From NCBI RefSeq assembly GCF_002155965.1, contig NZ_MUMH01000064.1:62001-126000 (forward strand): a DNA stretch of 64,000 bases, in the 5' to 3' direction. This stretch comes from Allokutzneria sp. NRRL B-24872 (lineage in GTDB: Bacteria; Actinomycetota; Actinomycetes; Mycobacteriales; Pseudonocardiaceae). Each line of letters starts with the position of its first letter. Positions within the stretch are counted from its first letter, which is position 1. The notes under the pieces were generated by a model. That model had not been told where the DNA came from, searched no databases, and saw only the letters and a list, made by a program, of their open reading frames with translations. A program made the position numbers and the translations under genes. Shown here one piece after another: positions 1 to 8,166 of this stretch.

Positions 1-501
1 CATGGTGTCGAGGACGTCCTTGATCTCGCGGACGTCGTCGGCGAGATCCTCGACGGCGGTGGCGAAGGACCCCATCTGCGCGCGGAAGGCGGTGGCCGCG
101 GCGCCGACCCACACGGCCTCGGTCGCGGCGGCGCGGCGGCGCTCGGCGACGGCGACCTCGTCGAGCCAGCTGCCGACCTTGGCCCAGCCCTCGCCGGTGG
201 CGCGCATCTGCTCGGGATCGCCGATCGCCCACTCCGCGATCTCGACGAGCGGGCTCATCACCAGGGACACCAGGAAGCCGAGTCCGTTGTCCGCCAAGGC
301 TTTCCCGGGGCTGGCGATGGTCTGCAACAGCTCGGCGCGGCTGCTGACGGTGGCGATCGCGATCTCCGGCGGGGAGGTCGCGTCGGCGAGGTCCTGCGCG
401 GAGCCGACCCAGGAGCTGCCCCGACCCGCGAGCTGCTCGAACCAGTTCTTCTGCTTGTCCTCGCCCTTGTTCAGCTCGGCGAAGCTGCCCGGCCCCGTCA
501 C
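1..501 (-). CDS. WXG100-like ESX-associated protein, N-terminal part
   Basis: The frame runs off the left edge, so only the first 167 residues are visible. It starts at a GTG that overlaps the TGA of the gene before it (GTGA), the same coupling used between the two genes upstream. Residues 100-150 look like a WXG100 hairpin: a helix ending GWAKVGSWLDEV, then WVG at 131-133 and a second amphipathic helix. Known family members are substrates or partners of type VII secretion. About 95 residues precede the hairpin, and larger effectors of this class often carry a C-terminal toxin or enzyme domain, but any such domain lies outside the window. ESX association is well supported; the exact role is inferred. 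Confidence 0.75.
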   Translation of the reverse strand, partial: MTGPGSFAELNKGEDKQKNWFEQLAGRGSSWVGSAQDLADATSPPEIAIATVSSRAELLQTIASPGKALADNGLGFLVSLVMSPLVEIAEWAIGDPEQMRATGEGWAKVGSWLDEVAVAERRRAAATEAVWVGAAATAFRAQMGSFATAVEDLADDVREIKDVLDTM

Positions 502-821
502 GCCTGGACGTCCTTGCCGAGCGCGGAGAACCCTTGGGACAGAACCGATTCCGTGCCGTTGTAGATCGCGTGCGTCGCGTGCAGCCCTGCCGAGCTCTGC
601 CGGAGGTACGCGGCGGCTCCCCTGGCGAGCGCACGGCACTCGTCCAGCGCGTCGTAGTAGAACTCCGGCGTGCGGTGCGCCTTGGCGAGCGGGCCGAAGC
701 ACTCGTCGCTCAACTTCGCCTGGAGCAGCAGGCTTTCCAGCTGGTCGAACTTGGCAGCGAGGCTGTCGCTGCCGTCGGCGTGGCTCAGCAGCGCGTCGGG
801 CTGGACCTCGTAGCCGTTCAC
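498..821 (-). CDS. EspC-like ESX secretion-associated protein
   Basis: A 107-residue, mostly helical protein starting at GTG, which overlaps the stop of the YbaB-like gene upstream by four bases and in turn overlaps the WXG100-like gene downstream. The N-terminus (YEVQPDALLSHADGSDSLA) fits the EspC/DUF2580 type of small ESX secretion-associated proteins, with a first helix, a short turn and a longer second helix. No signal peptide or membrane segment is present, as expected for proteins exported by type VII machinery in folded helical pairs. Its place between a YbaB/EbfC-like protein and a WXG100 protein is the common actinobacterial ESX accessory order. The specific partner is not identifiable from the window. 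Confidence 0.7.
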   Translation of the reverse strand: MNGYEVQPDALLSHADGSDSLAAKFDQLESLLLQAKLSDECFGPLAKAHRTPEFYYDALDECRALARGAAAYLRQSSAGLHATHAIYNGTESVLSQGFSALGKDVQA

Positions 822-1159
822 TCGGCGACCCCGTTCAGCGCCTTCTTCGCCTCCGCCAGGTGCTCGCCGAGGACCGGCTCCAACTCGGTGTCCACCCGCT
901 GCGCGGCGGCGGCCGTCGCGAGCCGGATGGTCTTGAGGATGTCCTGCTGCAACGCGGTGTGCGAGCGCTTCACGGCGTCCGGGCTCAGCCGCAGGTCGAG
1001 CACGGCGCCCGCCGGGCTGACGGTCACGGTGACCGCTCCGTCGCCGCTGCGGGCGGTCCCCTGCACCTCGCGCAGCTTGTCCTGCGCCTTGCTGATCTGC
1101 TGCACGCGTTCCTCGAAGGACCGCAGCATCTGTTGGACGCGTTCCTGGTGGCTCGACAT
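818..1159 (-). CDS. YbaB/EbfC-family nucleoid-associated protein, ESX-linked
   Basis: A 113-residue protein. The ATG at 1159 is chosen because it has a GGGAGGGG ribosome site just upstream, although an in-frame extension to about 1231 is open. A long N-terminal helix (residues 1-40) is followed by a beta segment around GDGAVTVTVSPAGAVLDLRL and a C-terminal helix, the YbaB fold. YbaB/EbfC proteins are dimeric DNA-binding or nucleoid-associated proteins; copies next to WXG100 genes are common in Pseudonocardiaceae, where their role is unknown. It is the first gene of a translationally coupled three-gene unit. The family call is good; DNA binding by this copy is inferred. Confidence 0.75.
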   Translation of the reverse strand: MSSHQERVQQMLRSFEERVQQISKAQDKLREVQGTARSGDGAVTVTVSPAGAVLDLRLSPDAVKRSHTALQQDILKTIRLATAAAAQRVDTELEPVLGEHLAEAKKALNGVAE

Positions 1160-1239
1160 GACCCCTCCCCGATTTGCTACTGCAAGGACGTTATCGGGAA
1201 CGGGGAGGGGACACGCGCGCTTCGGTGGCAAATGCCCGA

Positions 1240-1938
1240 TCAGGTACGCCTGGCGGGGAGCTGCTTGACCGCGGAGGCGATGAAGCCCAGGTCGCCGATG
1301 ACCTCCTCGGCCCGGTCGCGGTCGGTGTACATGGCGTAGTGCCGCGCGGCGATGGCGTCGGGGTCGGCCTCGCCTGCGCCCTTCTCGACGCGGACGCAGA
1401 CGGTGAGCGTGCCGACGTGGATGCCGTCCGGGGCCAGCTCGGCGTTGAGCCCGATCGCCCAGTTGCGCAGCCCGGACATGGCGATCCCCAGGTTGGCCAG
1501 CATCGGAACGGGCTCGACGGCGGAGGCTCCCGCGCTGAACAGCAGCGTCCCCTCGCCGCGCTCGCGCATGCCCGGCAGCACCTGGCGGACGGCGGCGATC
1601 GCGCCGAGCACGTAGACGTCGAGCTCCCGCTGGGCGGACTCCACGGTCAGCTCGGTGGGGAACTGGAGCTGGGCGGGGTCGATCACGCTCGGGCCGAACA
1701 CGAGGACGTCGACCTCGCCGATCTCCGCGAGCGCCGCGGTGAGGCGCGTGTGGTCGGCGATGTCTGCGGGGTGCGCGTGCGCGTCGATGCCCTCGGCGCG
1801 CAGCTCCTCGACGTAGCTGGCCAGCTTCGCCTCGTTCCTGGCGATCAGGCCGACCCGGAAGCCCTTGCTGCCGAAGAGCCTTGCGGTGGAGAGCCCAACT
1901 CCGGGGCCCACCCCGACGACGGCGACGGTCTTGGTCAC
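1240..1938 (-). CDS. SDR-family protein lacking the YxxxK dyad
   Basis: A 232-residue Rossmann protein starting at GTG. The nucleotide-binding loop is clear near the N-terminus (VGVGPGVGLS, residues 8-17), followed by RN after strand 2 and a usual SDR length. The usual catalytic Tyr-x-x-x-Lys is missing: the segment where it should lie reads LANLGIAMSGLRN, although a serine-rich strand (LLFSAGASA) precedes it. It may therefore be a non-canonical SDR with other chemistry or a binding role. It is divergent from an HxlR-type regulator that probably controls it. Substrate unknown; the fold call is firm. Confidence 0.85.
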   Translation of the reverse strand: MTKTVAVVGVGPGVGLSTARLFGSKGFRVGLIARNEAKLASYVEELRAEGIDAHAHPADIADHTRLTAALAEIGEVDVLVFGPSVIDPAQLQFPTELTVESAQRELDVYVLGAIAAVRQVLPGMRERGEGTLLFSAGASAVEPVPMLANLGIAMSGLRNWAIGLNAELAPDGIHVGTLTVCVRVEKGAGEADPDAIAARHYAMYTDRDRAEEVIGDLGFIASAVKQLPARRT

Positions 1939-1953
1939 GCGATCCTCCGATAG

Positions 1954-1985
1954 TTACTAGTTGTGCGTAGACGCATCATCAGTAA
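1954..1985. promoter_or_regulatory. imperfect inverted repeat, probable HxlR operator
   Basis: Two 14-bp arms (1954-1967 and 1972-1985) match at 10 of 14 positions around a 4-bp spacer, with TTACT/AGTAA outer ends. The repeat lies between the divergent SDR and HxlR genes, close to the SDR start. HxlR proteins are dimers that bind such dyads and usually control the divergent gene. Binding is inferred from position and symmetry. Confidence 0.4.
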
Positions 1986-2044
1986 GTATTGGACCGCCGC
2001 GCAAGAAGGCACATTGATGTGCGCTACGAACACGGGAGTGCGTG

Positions 2045-2443
2045 ATGACCGAACGGGACGTGCTCGCACTGAGGACCGACGCCGACGAGGAGACCTGCCG
2101 CAGGGTGCTCCAGGTGCTCGCGCGGGTCGGCGACAAGTGGACGCTGCTGGTGATCGGCACGCTCCGCGAGGGCACGATGCGCTTCGGCGAGCTGCACCGC
2201 AGCGTCACCGGGATCTCGCAGCGGATGCTCACGCTGACGCTGCGCCAACTCGAACGCGACGGGCTCGTCGGCAGGACCGTGCACCCCTCGGTGCCGCCGA
2301 AGGTCGAGTACGCGCTCACCGAGCTGGGGCGGACGCTGCTCGGCACCGCGCTCCAGCTGGCGTGGTGGGCGGCGGATCACATCGATGAGATCGAGGCGAA
2401 CCGCCGCGACTACGACTCCGCGCTCAGCCCAGCAGGCGACTGA
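2045..2443 (+). CDS. HxlR-family transcriptional regulator
   Basis: A 132-residue winged-helix protein. The ATG at 2045 is preferred; a GTG lies one codon earlier. The family signature is plain: a Cys near the N-terminus (EETCRRVLQV), GDKWTLLVIGTL, RFGELHRSV, GISQRMLTLTLRQLERDGLV and the wing ending PPKVEYALTELG. HxlR regulators respond to electrophiles, oxidants or small molecules and often govern a neighbouring oxidoreductase, here the divergent SDR gene; the single Cys about 20 residues in could be a redox sensor. Its 3' end overlaps the convergent glycosyltransferase by 20 bp. Confidence 0.92.
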   Translation: MTERDVLALRTDADEETCRRVLQVLARVGDKWTLLVIGTLREGTMRFGELHRSVTGISQRMLTLTLRQLERDGLVGRTVHPSVPPKVEYALTELGRTLLGTALQLAWWAADHIDEIEANRRDYDSALSPAGD

Positions 2444-3665
2444 CCCGCCGCACGACCTCGCCCGCGCCGTCCTCGGCCCGCACCAGCGCGCTCAGCTCGC
2501 GAGTGCGCGCGGCGTGCCGAGGAGCCGCCTTGATCAACTCGGCGAGGCGTTCGGCGCTCAGCTCGTTGAACGGCACCCAGCCTGGGCTCGCGCCGATCGC
2601 CTCCATGCGCTTCGCCCAGAACGGCTGGTCGGTGATCGCCGGGACGCCGACGGCGGGGACGCCCGCGCGCAGTCCGGCTCCGGTCGTGCCAGCTCCGCAG
2701 TGGTGCACCAGCGCGGCCATGCGCGGGAAGAGCCACTCGTGCGGGGCCTCGCCGATCGTCATCACGTCGTCGCTGTTGAGGTCGAGCCCCGCCCAGCCCG
2801 CCTGTACGACCGCGCGGACGCCCGCGAGCTTGATGGCGTGCGCCACCAGGTCGTTCAGCTTCGCCGGATCGGAGAACTCGCGGCTGCCGAAGCCGATGTA
2901 GACCGGCGGCGGTCCGGCCGCGAGGAAGTCGGAGAGCGCGGCGGGCGGTGCCCAGTCCGGGCGGCTCGCGGGCCACCAGAAGCCGACTCCGTCCTCGGCG
3001 TCCGTCCAGTCGCTGAGCTTGGGCGCGACCACCGGGCTGAAGCCGTTGATCACCGGGAGCTCGCGCCGCATGACCGAGGTGGTCAGCGCGCCGAGCCCGG
3101 ACTTGGGCAGCCCCAACCGCGCGCGCTCGGCGGCGACGCCCTTGTTCATCACCTGCTCGCCGGTCAGCAGCGAGATGCGGCCGACCGCGCGGTTGCCCCA
3201 CGGCCCGAGCGGGAACGGCACCAGCATGTCCGGCGCGGAGTCCGCCGTCGGCAACCACGGCTGCAACGGCGTGGCGATCAGCGGAACGCGCAGGCCCTGT
3301 GCCACGTGGTAGGCCGTGAAGACCGCCATGCTGTTGGAGAGCACCAGGTCCGCGCCCTCGGCACCCGCGCTGAAGATCCCGTCGTTCAGCTCGGCGATGT
3401 GCTCGCGGAACACCTTGATCATCCGCAGTGTGCCGAGCGGACCGCCGCCGCCCTCCTGCCACCGCTGGCCCTCCGGCGTCGCGCCGATGCCGCGCGGGTC
3501 GCCGGGGATGCTCCGGAACTCCAGGCCCGCGTCGCGGACGAAACCGCCGAACTCGGCGTAGGTGGCCACCGCGACGTCGTAGCCGGCTTCGCGCAGGCGG
3601 ACGCCCAGGCCGGTGAACGGCGCGACGTCGCCCCGCGAACCGGGCGCGTAGATGAGGATCGGCAT
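2424..3665 (-). CDS. GT1 (YjiC/macrolide-type) glycosyltransferase
   Basis: A 413-residue GT-B glycosyltransferase. The start region (MPILIYAPGSRGDVAPFTGLG) is the usual acceptor-domain opening of UGT-like enzymes, and the nucleotide-sugar motif is clear in the C-terminal half: HHCGAGTTGAGLRAGVP followed by DQPFWAKR. Such enzymes move a sugar from UDP- or dTDP-sugars to macrolides, flavonoids, lipids or similar aglycones, often as detoxification or tailoring steps. No sugar biosynthesis or polyketide genes are next to it, so a xenobiotic-inactivation role is more likely than pathway tailoring, but this is inference. Convergent with the HxlR gene. Confidence 0.9.
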   Translation of the reverse strand: MPILIYAPGSRGDVAPFTGLGVRLREAGYDVAVATYAEFGGFVRDAGLEFRSIPGDPRGIGATPEGQRWQEGGGGPLGTLRMIKVFREHIAELNDGIFSAGAEGADLVLSNSMAVFTAYHVAQGLRVPLIATPLQPWLPTADSAPDMLVPFPLGPWGNRAVGRISLLTGEQVMNKGVAAERARLGLPKSGLGALTTSVMRRELPVINGFSPVVAPKLSDWTDAEDGVGFWWPASRPDWAPPAALSDFLAAGPPPVYIGFGSREFSDPAKLNDLVAHAIKLAGVRAVVQAGWAGLDLNSDDVMTIGEAPHEWLFPRMAALVHHCGAGTTGAGLRAGVPAVGVPAITDQPFWAKRMEAIGASPGWVPFNELSAERLAELIKAAPRHAARTRELSALVRAEDGAGEVVRRVSRLLG

Positions 3666-3765
3666 GAGGTGAACCTACAGATGAAACGTTTGGCCTCCGC
3701 CGAAGAGCACAGACCGCGCGAGCCGCCGCGACCTAGCTTCGGGATTCCCGGACGAGGGAGGCGAC

Positions 3766-4605
3766 GTGAGGACCAGAGTGGTCGCGGCGGCAATGGCGCT
3801 GAGCACGGCGATGGCGCCCCAGGCGGTGGCCGCGCCCGCGGTCGAGATCCCGCCGGGGGTGACGACGGGGTTCGCGGTCTTCGACCGGGGGAGCGGTCAG
3901 TTCACGGTGCAGCACGAGGCCACGACGCGGTTCCGCTCCGCGTCCCTGGTGAAGATCCTGATCGCGCTGGACTACCTGACCAGGCGCGGAGTCGGCACGC
4001 CGGTCCCCGACATCGATCTTGCGCTGCTGGAGCCGATGCTGCGCTCCAGCGACGACACGGCGGCCTCGATCCTGTGGGAGCGCAACGGGCTCAACGAGAT
4101 CGTGCACCGCATGGTGCGGCTGATCGGGCTCACCGAGACGCAGCCGCCCGCCGACCCGAACTGGTGGGGCTACACCGCCGTCAGCGCCTCCGACGTCGTC
4201 AAGGTCTACCGCTACCTGCTGGAGAAGGCACCGCAGCAGTTCCGTGAGTTCGTTCTCGGCAACCTCCGCAAGTCCACACAATGTGCGACAGACGAGCGCG
4301 ACCAGTACTTCGGGATTCCCCGCGCGCTGCCCCGGCCGTGGGCCGTCAAGCAGGGGTGGTCCGGCTACCCGGAGCCGCCGCGCGGGGAGAAGTGCGTCGT
4401 CACCGGGGAGGGCGCGGCGGTGAACGAGATCGACCTGCGCAGCCCCGCGCTGCACACCTCCGGCCTCGTGGGCGAGGGGGACCGCAAGATCGTCGTCGTG
4501 CTGACCCTGCACCCGCAGGGCACTCCGTGGGCCACCGCCGCCGGGCGCATCACCGCCCTGACCAAGTCCGTCCTCGCGGCTAGCGGCCAGGGGGTTGTTC
4601 GGTGA
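3766..4605 (+). CDS. Secreted class A beta-lactamase-fold serine hydrolase
   Basis: A 279-residue exported protein starting at GTG with a GAGG site upstream. A signal peptide occupies about residues 1-23. The serine-transferase motifs are present: S60-L-V-K63 (SxxK), SDD at 95-97 in the place of SDN, and a KQG (VKQGWSG) near residue 200 in the place of KTG. It has the size of a class A beta-lactamase, but the altered SDN and KTG boxes and the lack of a clear ExxLN loop suggest a D,D-peptidase-like or esterase-like hydrolase instead of a true penicillinase. Its 3' end overlaps the convergent gene by 26 bp. Confidence 0.8.
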   Translation: MRTRVVAAAMALSTAMAPQAVAAPAVEIPPGVTTGFAVFDRGSGQFTVQHEATTRFRSASLVKILIALDYLTRRGVGTPVPDIDLALLEPMLRSSDDTAASILWERNGLNEIVHRMVRLIGLTETQPPADPNWWGYTAVSASDVVKVYRYLLEKAPQQFREFVLGNLRKSTQCATDERDQYFGIPRALPRPWAVKQGWSGYPEPPRGEKCVVTGEGAAVNEIDLRSPALHTSGLVGEGDRKIVVVLTLHPQGTPWATAAGRITALTKSVLAASGQGVVR

Positions 4606-5050
4606 CCTGACGCGCGGTGACGGTTCCGTCCTCGCCTCGTTCTCCTTGCACGGCAACGGTGTCGCCGGGGGCGAGGTCGCGGGCGGAGCCGCGTTGCGTG
4701 ATCAGCACGGAGGTCTGCGCGGAGAGCACGACCTTGACCTCCTGGCCGTCGCGGCCCTTGATGTAGACCGCGTCGCCCTCGACCCGCGAGATCGTGCCCG
4801 CGGTGCCGCCGCGGCCCTGCTGCTGGGGTTGCTGCTGCGGCTGTTGGGCTTGAGGCTGTCGCACGGCGGGGGACCGGCCGCCGAGCGCGGAGTGCATGGC
4901 GATGCCGCCGAGGAAGGACACGACGGCGAGCGCGGCGGCGGCCAGCACGAGCGTCAGCCTGCTGGTGCCGCGCCCGGCGACGGCCAGGCGCTCGTTCAGG
5001 TCGCCGCTGTCGAGTTCGCTGGTCAGCAGCTTCTCGGGGTCGGTGGACAT
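4580..5050 (-). CDS. Membrane-anchored DUF5666-like protein
   Basis: A 156-residue protein: about 30 cytoplasmic residues, one transmembrane helix (about 31-55), a Gln/Pro-rich linker (QPQAQQPQQQPQQQ) and a small outer beta domain (TISRVEGDAVYIKGRDG to the end) of DUF5666 type. The ATG at 5050 is chosen for its GAGGCTGGG site; an ATG at 5065 is also in frame but lacks one. It is the last gene of the unit encoding the MacAB-like exporter and two-component system, and its start lies inside or next to the permease stop. A role as an accessory or sensor of that exporter is inferred from position only. Confidence 0.7.
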   Translation of the reverse strand: MSTDPEKLLTSELDSGDLNERLAVAGRGTSRLTLVLAAAALAVVSFLGGIAMHSALGGRSPAVRQPQAQQPQQQPQQQGRGGTAGTISRVEGDAVYIKGRDGQEVKVVLSAQTSVLITQRGSARDLAPGDTVAVQGERGEDGTVTARQVTEQPPGR

Positions 5051-5057
5051 CCCAGCC

Positions 5058-6257
5058 TCACTCATGCCGAAGGGCTTCGATCGGGCGCAGCCGGGCCGCC
5101 CGGCTCGCGGGGTAACTGCCGAAGAACAGTCCGATGAGCACGGACACGCCGAACGCGAGCAGCACCGAGGACGGCAGCACCTCGGGCTGGATGCCGGAGA
5201 AGCTGAACCGGCTGCCCACCCAGCCGGCGAGCACGCCGATCGCGCCGCCGATCATGCTCAGCAGCGTCGCCTCGGCGAGGAACTGGCCGGAGATCGCGCC
5301 GCGCGGGGCGCCGATGGCCTTGCGGATGCCGATCTCCCTGATCCGCTCGGTGACCGTGACCAGCATGATGTTGGTGATGCCGATCCCGCCCACCAGCAGG
5401 GAGATCCCGGCGACGGCGGCGAGCAGCGTGGTGAACACGTCCACCGCCTGGGTGCGGGTGCTGAGCAGTTGCTGCTGGTTCTGCACGCGGAAGTCCGAAG
5501 TGGACGATCCGGTGATGCCGTGCCGCTGGTTGAGCACGGCGGTGATCTGGTTCTGCGCGGCCGTGATCACCTCGGCTGACTCCGCCTGCACGACGACCTG
5601 GTTGAGGCTGCCCGTCCCGGTCAGCGCGTACTGCAACGTGGTCAGCGGCGCGACCACGGTGTCGTCGGCGTTCTGGAGACCGCTGGAGCCCTTCTGCGCC
5701 AACACTCCCGCGACGGTGAACGGGATGTTGTTGAGCTGGATCTGCTTGCCCAGCGGGTCATCGCCGGCGAACAGCTCCTGGGCGACGGTCTGCCCGATCA
5801 CCACGACCTTGCGCGCGTCAGCGACGTCGCTGTCGGAGAACGCCGCGCCCGAGCCGACGGGACTGCTCGTGGCGTCGAAGTAGCTCGGGCGTGTACCGAT
5901 GACCTGCCCGACGCTGTGGCTGAGCCCTCGGTAGGTCGCGGTCGCCTGCGCGGACACCACGGGCGAGACGCTGCGGACGTCCGGCGCGATCCGCTTGTCC
6001 GCCAAGGCTTCCGCGTCGGCAACGGTCAGCGGTCGGGGCGCGGTCACGGCTCCGCCCCGCATCGGGGAGACGGTGAGCAGGTTCGTGCCGAGTCCGGCGA
6101 TGCTGTTCTCGATCGCCTTGGACGCGCCGTTGCCCACGGCGGTCAGCAGGATCACCGCCGCCACGCCGATGCTGATCCCGAGCGTCGTCAGAACCGACCG
6201 CATCTTGTTGGCCAGCAAGCCTTTCACGGCGAACCGGAGCACTTCGAGCGGGCTCAT
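5058..6257 (-). CDS. MacB-type ABC transporter permease
   Basis: A 399-residue MacB/FtsX-like permease. One transmembrane helix near residues 20-43 (TLGISIGVAAVILLTAVGNG) is followed by a roughly 230-residue extracytoplasmic MacB_PCD domain and three C-terminal helices with the FtsX signature (NIMLVTVTERIREIGIRKAIGA). It starts at ATG overlapping the ATPase stop by four bases. With the ATPase and the HlyD-type adaptor it forms a tripartite-like exporter; in Gram-positives such sets export peptides, lipids or antimicrobial compounds. Substrate unknown. Confidence 0.93.
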   Translation of the reverse strand: MSPLEVLRFAVKGLLANKMRSVLTTLGISIGVAAVILLTAVGNGASKAIENSIAGLGTNLLTVSPMRGGAVTAPRPLTVADAEALADKRIAPDVRSVSPVVSAQATATYRGLSHSVGQVIGTRPSYFDATSSPVGSGAAFSDSDVADARKVVVIGQTVAQELFAGDDPLGKQIQLNNIPFTVAGVLAQKGSSGLQNADDTVVAPLTTLQYALTGTGSLNQVVVQAESAEVITAAQNQITAVLNQRHGITGSSTSDFRVQNQQQLLSTRTQAVDVFTTLLAAVAGISLLVGGIGITNIMLVTVTERIREIGIRKAIGAPRGAISGQFLAEATLLSMIGGAIGVLAGWVGSRFSFSGIQPEVLPSSVLLAFGVSVLIGLFFGSYPASRAARLRPIEALRHE

Positions 6258-6949
6258 AGCGGCGCCTGCCGGTGGTCGGAGGTGATCTCGCCGTCCACGA
6301 GCCGCACGACGCGGCGGGCGTGCGCGGCGACATCGTTCTCGTGCGTGATCATCACGATCGTCCTGCCGAGCGCGTTGAGCCTGCCCAGCACGCCGAGCAG
6401 GTCGTTGCTGCTCTTGCTGTCCAGGTTGCCGGTCGGCTCGTCGGCGAGCACCACCGCGGGCGCGTTCACCAAAGCCCGCGCCACCGCGACGCGCTGCTGC
6501 TGGCCGCCGGAGAGCTCGTTGGGCATGTGGTGCGCGCGGTCGCTGAGCCCCACCAGCTCCAGCGCCGCCGACGCCCGCTCGCGCCGTTGCTTGCGGCCGA
6601 GCCCCGCGTAGGTCATCGGCAGCTCCACGTTGCCCAGTGCCGACACGCGCGGGATGAGGTTGAACGACTGGAAGACGAATCCGAGCTTCCTGTTGCGCAG
6701 CAGGGACAACTGCGTCTCGTTGAAGCTGCCGATGTCGATGCCGTCGAGCTTGTAGCGCCCGCCGCTGGGCACGTCGAGGCAGCCCAGGATGTTCAGCATC
6801 GTCGACTTGCCGGAGCCTGACGCGCCCATGATCGCCACGTAGTCGCCCCGGTGCACGGTCAGATCCACCCCGCGCAGCGCGTGCACGGCGGTGTCACCGC
6901 TGCCGTAGGTCTTGCGCAGGCCCTTGATCTCGATGACCGGAGCCGTCAT
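6254..6949 (-). CDS. MacB/LolD-type ABC transporter ATPase
   Basis: A 231-residue nucleotide-binding protein starting at ATG 6949, which overlaps the adaptor stop (ATGA). Walker A is GASGSGKST at 42-50, the signature LSGGQQQR lies in the middle, and Walker B reads VVLADEPTGNLD, with the switch His in MITHEND. The TGNLDS ending is characteristic of the MacB/LolD/FtsE clade. It energises the MacB-like permease encoded directly downstream. Confidence 0.95.
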   Translation of the reverse strand: MTAPVIEIKGLRKTYGSGDTAVHALRGVDLTVHRGDYVAIMGASGSGKSTMLNILGCLDVPSGGRYKLDGIDIGSFNETQLSLLRNRKLGFVFQSFNLIPRVSALGNVELPMTYAGLGRKQRRERASAALELVGLSDRAHHMPNELSGGQQQRVAVARALVNAPAVVLADEPTGNLDSKSSNDLLGVLGRLNALGRTIVMITHENDVAAHARRVVRLVDGEITSDHRQAPL

Positions 6950-8109
6950 CGGTTCCCACCCGGACCGCCACCGCCGCCAAAACCGCCACCGCCGCCCCCG
7001 CCGAACTGAACGCGTCCGCCTCCGCCCGGGAGTTGTTGCTGCTGGGTGTTGGCCGTCGCGGTGGGGATCACGACCAGCTCGCCCTCCGTCAGCCCGGAGG
7101 TGATCTGCGTCGACTGCTCGCCCTTCACGCCGACCTGGACCGCGCGCACCGACTGCTGGCCGTTGCTCCACACGGACACCCGGTGCGCGCCGCCGGTGGA
7201 CTGCACGGCGAAGCTCGGCACGGTCACCGCGTTGTCGACCTTGGCCACCACGACCTGGACGCTCGCGGACTGCCCGGGCTTGAGCCCTTCCGGCACCTGG
7301 TTCAGGCTCAGCGTCACGCCGTACTGCACGACGTTCCCGCTGGTCGTGGGCGTGAGATCGATCTGGCTGACCCTCGCGGGGAACTGCTTGTCGGGCAACG
7401 CGTTGATGGTGACCGTTGACTCCTGGTCGACCTTCAGCCGGGAGGTGTCGATCTCCGCGATGTTCGCCTTCACCTGGAAGTTCACCAGGTCGGACAGCAC
7501 CACGAAGCCGCTCGTCGTGCTGGAGGACGACGAGGACGAGGAGGAGTTGGCCGATGACGAGCCGCCGGAGGAGGACCCGCCCGACGAAGAACCGGCGGGA
7601 TTGCCAACGGAGCCGGAGATCGACACGACCGTGCCCTCGGCGGGCGCCTTCAGCACCGAGGACGACAGGTTCGCCTTCGCCTCGGTCAGCGCGGCCTTGG
7701 CCTGCGTGAGCTGGCTCTTGCGCTGGGCGAGCGTCGCCGTGTCATCGGCCTTCACCGCGTTGAGCGCGGCCTGCGCGGCGTCCACGCTCGCGGCGGCCTG
7801 GTCGACCTTGCTCTGCAACGCGGTCGCGTCCAGCCTGGCAAGCTCCTGGCCAGCGGAGACCTTGTCGCCGACCTTGACGGAGATCTTCTTGACGGTCCCG
7901 CTCGTGCCGAAGTTCACGCCGACCGTCGAGGCGCTCTGCACCGTGCCCGCCGCCGAGACCGTCGCGCTGACCGAGCCGGTGCTGACCGGGACCGTGCGCG
8001 GCGCCGCGCCCTGGGCGGACTGGCCCGGGAACAGCAGGCGGACCGCGAAGAAGCCCGCCACCAGCACAATCAAGATCAACAGCACGTTGATCAGCACGGC
8101 ACGTCTCAT
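6946..8109 (-). CDS. HlyD/MacA-type membrane-fusion adaptor
   Basis: A 387-residue adaptor with one N-terminal membrane helix (about 5-27), a barrel-sandwich lipoyl half-motif (VKVGDKVSAGQELARLD), a helical hairpin (about 110-165), the second lipoyl half (LKAPAEGTVVSI) and beta-barrel/membrane-proximal domains. Two oddities: a Ser/Gly-rich stretch of about 35 residues is inserted after the second lipoyl half, and the C-terminus is a Gly-rich tail. Both are low-complexity and may be flexible linkers in the cell wall. It is coupled to the ATPase gene by a 4-bp overlap. Export function with that pair is well supported; substrate is not. Confidence 0.92.
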   Translation of the reverse strand: MRRAVLINVLLILIVLVAGFFAVRLLFPGQSAQGAAPRTVPVSTGSVSATVSAAGTVQSASTVGVNFGTSGTVKKISVKVGDKVSAGQELARLDATALQSKVDQAAASVDAAQAALNAVKADDTATLAQRKSQLTQAKAALTEAKANLSSSVLKAPAEGTVVSISGSVGNPAGSSSGGSSSGGSSSANSSSSSSSSSTTSGFVVLSDLVNFQVKANIAEIDTSRLKVDQESTVTINALPDKQFPARVSQIDLTPTTSGNVVQYGVTLSLNQVPEGLKPGQSASVQVVVAKVDNAVTVPSFAVQSTGGAHRVSVWSNGQQSVRAVQVGVKGEQSTQITSGLTEGELVVIPTATANTQQQQLPGGGGRVQFGGGGGGGFGGGGGPGGNR

Positions 8110-8166
8110 GTGCCGCAGCTTCTGTGCGTTAGCTGGGTATTACCTGTACGAGCGATAACGGAGCTG

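Noticed and set aside
3766-4605. Functional class A beta-lactamase giving resistance
   Set aside because: SxxK is present but SDN and KTG are altered and no ExxLN loop is evident, so only a general serine-hydrolase call is made.
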